Shown here: piece after piece, positions 32,129-33,518 of the stretch
How positions within the stretch are numbered: the stretch's first letter is position 1
Layout of the letters: every line of letters starts with the position of its first letter
Source: Sedimentisphaerales bacterium
Lineage (GTDB): Bacteria > Planctomycetota > Phycisphaerae > Sedimentisphaerales > Anaerobacaceae
Length of the DNA: 33,518 bases
NCBI GenBank assembly: GCA_016932095.1
Contig: JAFGDN010000052.1
Location: 1 to 33,518 of the forward strand
Direction: 5' to 3'
The notes under the pieces: model-generated
The model's database searches: none
The model's input: the letters and a program-made list of their open reading frames with translations, nothing else
What the model was told of the DNA's origin: nothing
Program-made: the position numbers and the translations under genes

Positions 32129-32254
32129 ATGATCTATTCTTATAGTGATGAGCTGCCCTTAAAAGATGGCCTATGCGACCACCCCATCGACGCCTTACGT
32201 TACTTCTTCATTAATTACTCCGTCAAAACTTCGACCATCCGGAAATATTATTAA
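32129..32254 (+). pseudogene. Remnant of a second TerL gene (3' end)
   Basis: From 32147 the frame reads 'DELPLKDGLCDHPIDALRYF' and ends in 'YFFINYSVKTSTIRKYY', matching the last residues of the intact TerL (30853-30960). Over 72 bases 62 are identical, and almost all differences are synonymous. The piece therefore comes from a related, once-functional terminase rather than a fresh copy. An ATG at 32129 allows a 41-codon frame, but no ribosome binding site is seen. Confidence 0.75.
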
Positions 32255-32473
32255 GGGGCCATTTTTCCAACACAACTGCAAATGGTCTCCTGCCGACTCA
32301 ATTTCAATATACTTCCTGACCCTGTCCTGATTTTCAAGCCGTTTCGCCGTAACTTCCTCGATTTCCCAGCACGTTCCGGCAATTCCTTTGAGATTTCCAA
32401 ATATGACAATATTTTCACAAAGACCCCGAACCTCTCACTCCCTTCCTCGTAGAAATCACCGAACGATGACCAC
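32255..32473. other. Non-coding stretch after the TerL remnant
   Basis: No gene I can support. Open frames exist on both strands but look like random composition, without ribosome binding sites. It may be decayed phage DNA. Confidence 0.4.
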
Positions 32474-32524
32474 GGGCTGGCGTGTTCTCTCCTCTCCTCC
32501 CTCCTGACGCCAGCCCAATTTTTT
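32474..32524 (+). terminator. Hairpin with CCUCC-rich loop and T tail (copy 1)
   Basis: GGGCTGGCGT (32474-32483) is perfectly inverted at 32507-32516, with a 23-base pyrimidine loop rich in CTCC and followed by TTTTTT. It resembles the hairpin at 32864-32919 in stem, loop and tail. Confidence 0.65.
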
Positions 32525-32744
32525 GCGTGATTTTGAAACAAGGAGGCAAGACAAGGGAAGGGAGTGGGCGATTGTAAGTATTTGAGATATAAAGGGTTAC
32601 GGCAGGCGGCGGTCATACTTTAATCTTAAATAACAGGGCATATCATATAACAGCGGGATTGAGGGTTTGGGCTTAAATTTCTTAAAAAAACGGGTTTTTT
32701 CGGCGAGTTTCAGTAAAAAATGAGCGTCGGCAGGTAAAATTTTC

Positions 32745-32773
32745 TTGCGAAAATCATAAAATTGTGCTAAAAT
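32745..32773 (+). promoter_or_regulatory. Orphan promoter upstream of the hairpin RNA
   Basis: TTGCGA (32745-32750) and TAAAAT (32768-32773) with a 17-base spacer. No gene follows, but a strong terminator lies about 140 bases downstream. Confidence 0.5.
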
Positions 32774-32779
32774 TGTATT

Positions 32780-32920
32780 CGTAGATGAGGCGAGAATTTG
32801 CCTGTGAGTCATACATATCAAAGGGCTTTTTTTTGCCGAAGTAATATGTTTACTTTAGCCAACAACAGGGCTGGGATATCTCGCTTTCTCCCCTCCCTCC
32901 GACCCAGTCCTGTTTTTTTC
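32780..32920 (+). ncRNA. Candidate small RNA with anti-Shine-Dalgarno loop
   Basis: The predicted transcript starts about seven bases after the TAAAAT box. It ends in a 12-bp stem (32864-32875 with 32903-32914, one G-U pair), a 27-base loop containing CCCCTCCCTCC, and a run of seven Ts. The CCUCC loop is complementary to Shine-Dalgarno sequences, as in the 'cuckoo' small RNAs of alphaproteobacteria. Inference from structure only. Confidence 0.4.
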
Positions 32921-32938
32921 TGCGCTGAAACAGCCGAT

Positions 32939-33047
32939 TAACCACAGATTGCGCAGATTTTCACGGATTTTTTTAAGCCGCAGAGAGTAAAGAGCACAAG
33001 AGCAAAAGTCAAAAGTAACCACAGATTGGCACGGGTTTTCACGGATT
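32939..33047. repeat. Two copies of a TAACCACAGATT dispersed repeat
   Basis: 32939-32969 and 33016-33047 share TAACCACAGATT and TTTTCACGGATT with small changes between. The spacer holds a CCGCAGAGAGTAAAGAG stretch like the CTCTGCGG family in the GNAT and terL genes. Confidence 0.75.
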
Positions 33048-33130
33048 CGGTCAAAAAGTATATAAGTATATGCGTATATACCTATCGAGTGATTCAAGAG
33101 GTGTGGTTTTTTAGACACGGAGATGAAATA

Positions 33131-33165
33131 GGGATGAGGGATGAGGGATGAGGGATGAGTGATGA
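33131..33165. repeat. Tandem heptamer GGGATGA x4 plus one variant
   Basis: Four exact GGGATGA units followed by GTGATGA, 35 bases in all. It has the same unit length and number as the GTGTCTT array in tsaB. Confidence 0.9.
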
Positions 33166-33518
33166 GTTGGGGAAGTAATGCAAAAAGCAAAAAGTAAATG
33201 GCAAAAATGCGGAATCGCAACGCGACGAATTTTAATTCCTTCGACTATGCTCCCCTGCCAACTGCTTGCAGGGGCAGGCAGGACATAGTTGACAACGAAA
33301 ACGTGGGGATTTATAGTTAATTTGGTAGAAATTAAGGCCGGAAGGGGATGAACCGCACAAAGAAGGCGGGGAAATCTTGCCCAGATTAACAGATTGCATT
33401 TGATAGAAAATACCTCATAGTAACAAGTTCAGTTTTTTTGAAATTTTGTTGAAAAAAAGCGATAACATATTGCAAAGTTGTGGACTTCTATTTATAGTGT
33501 AACTGTTTCCCGATTTTC
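33166..33518. other. Non-coding right end with one palindrome
   Basis: No gene is supported. ACTATG (33244-33249)/CATAGT (33284-33289) enclose CCCCTGC (33252-33258 region)/GCAGGGG (33268-33274), another palindromic repeat unit. The last 150 bases are AT-rich without visible structure. Confidence 0.5.

Noticed and set aside
32251-32616. 121-residue minus-strand frame
   Set aside because: Composition is arbitrary, it has no ribosome site, and it runs through a hairpin terminator and into repeat DNA.
32855-33220. 121-residue minus-strand frame
   Set aside because: It consists mostly of translated dispersed repeats (TAACCACAGATT, GGGATGA) and passes through the terminator hairpin.
1-33518. tRNA or rRNA genes
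   Set aside because: No CCA-ending cloverleaf or conserved rRNA sequence was noticed on either strand, so no integration site in a tRNA can be claimed.

Overview
The window looks like chromosome from a planctomycete-type bacterium, probably of the Phycisphaerae/Sedimentisphaerales kind. This is inferred from protein style, not from a marker gene. The clues are a large secreted protein with dockerin-like and MopE-like Asp/Asn/Cys repeats, a secreted DPNKP-repeat protein, and long operons with almost no gaps. TGA is an ordinary stop here (mscS, pyrB and pyrC end with it).

Layout. 1-1456: the end of an HtrA/DegP-type protease and an MscS-type channel. 1468-3785: a compact type II restriction-modification locus with a D12-class adenine methyltransferase, a convergent endonuclease gene broken by an in-frame TGA, a controller (C) gene and a C-box-like operator. 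3873-7684: a BASS-family transporter, then a GT4 glycosyltransferase and GH57 glycosidase pair for alpha-glucan metabolism. 7971-16231: one tightly packed operon pyrR-pyrB-(MuiA-like)-pyrC-(YacP-like)-PAS histidine kinase-NarL-type regulator, read from a clear sigma70-like promoter. 16404-19665, minus strand: a membrane-anchored small protein, two tandem paralogues of a family I do not recognise, tsaB, and a secreted DPNKP protein.

From about 20137 to 32254 lies a phage-derived island without structural genes. It holds a sigma-region-4-like regulator, two small proteins (one with half an AP2 domain), an ABC ATPase + GNAT + ParB-like cassette, a giant secreted MopE/dockerin protein, a terminase-small-subunit-like protein, rpiB with a switch-like leader, an AT-rich orphan, a complete large terminase (TerL), an XRE/ImmA regulator-protease pair, and a second, diverged 3' remnant of a TerL gene. 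No portal, capsid or tail gene is seen. The ABC and GNAT genes sit in the same frame, split by an AT-rich repeat, so they were probably one gene.

A theme across the window is short palindromic or tandem repeats, both between genes and inside them in frame (tsaB, the ABC gene, GNAT, terL). They resemble in style the repeat palindromic elements known from Rickettsia. The last 1.2 kb is non-coding but carries two similar hairpins with CCUCC-rich loops and oligo-T tails. One lies downstream of a good promoter and may be a small RNA.
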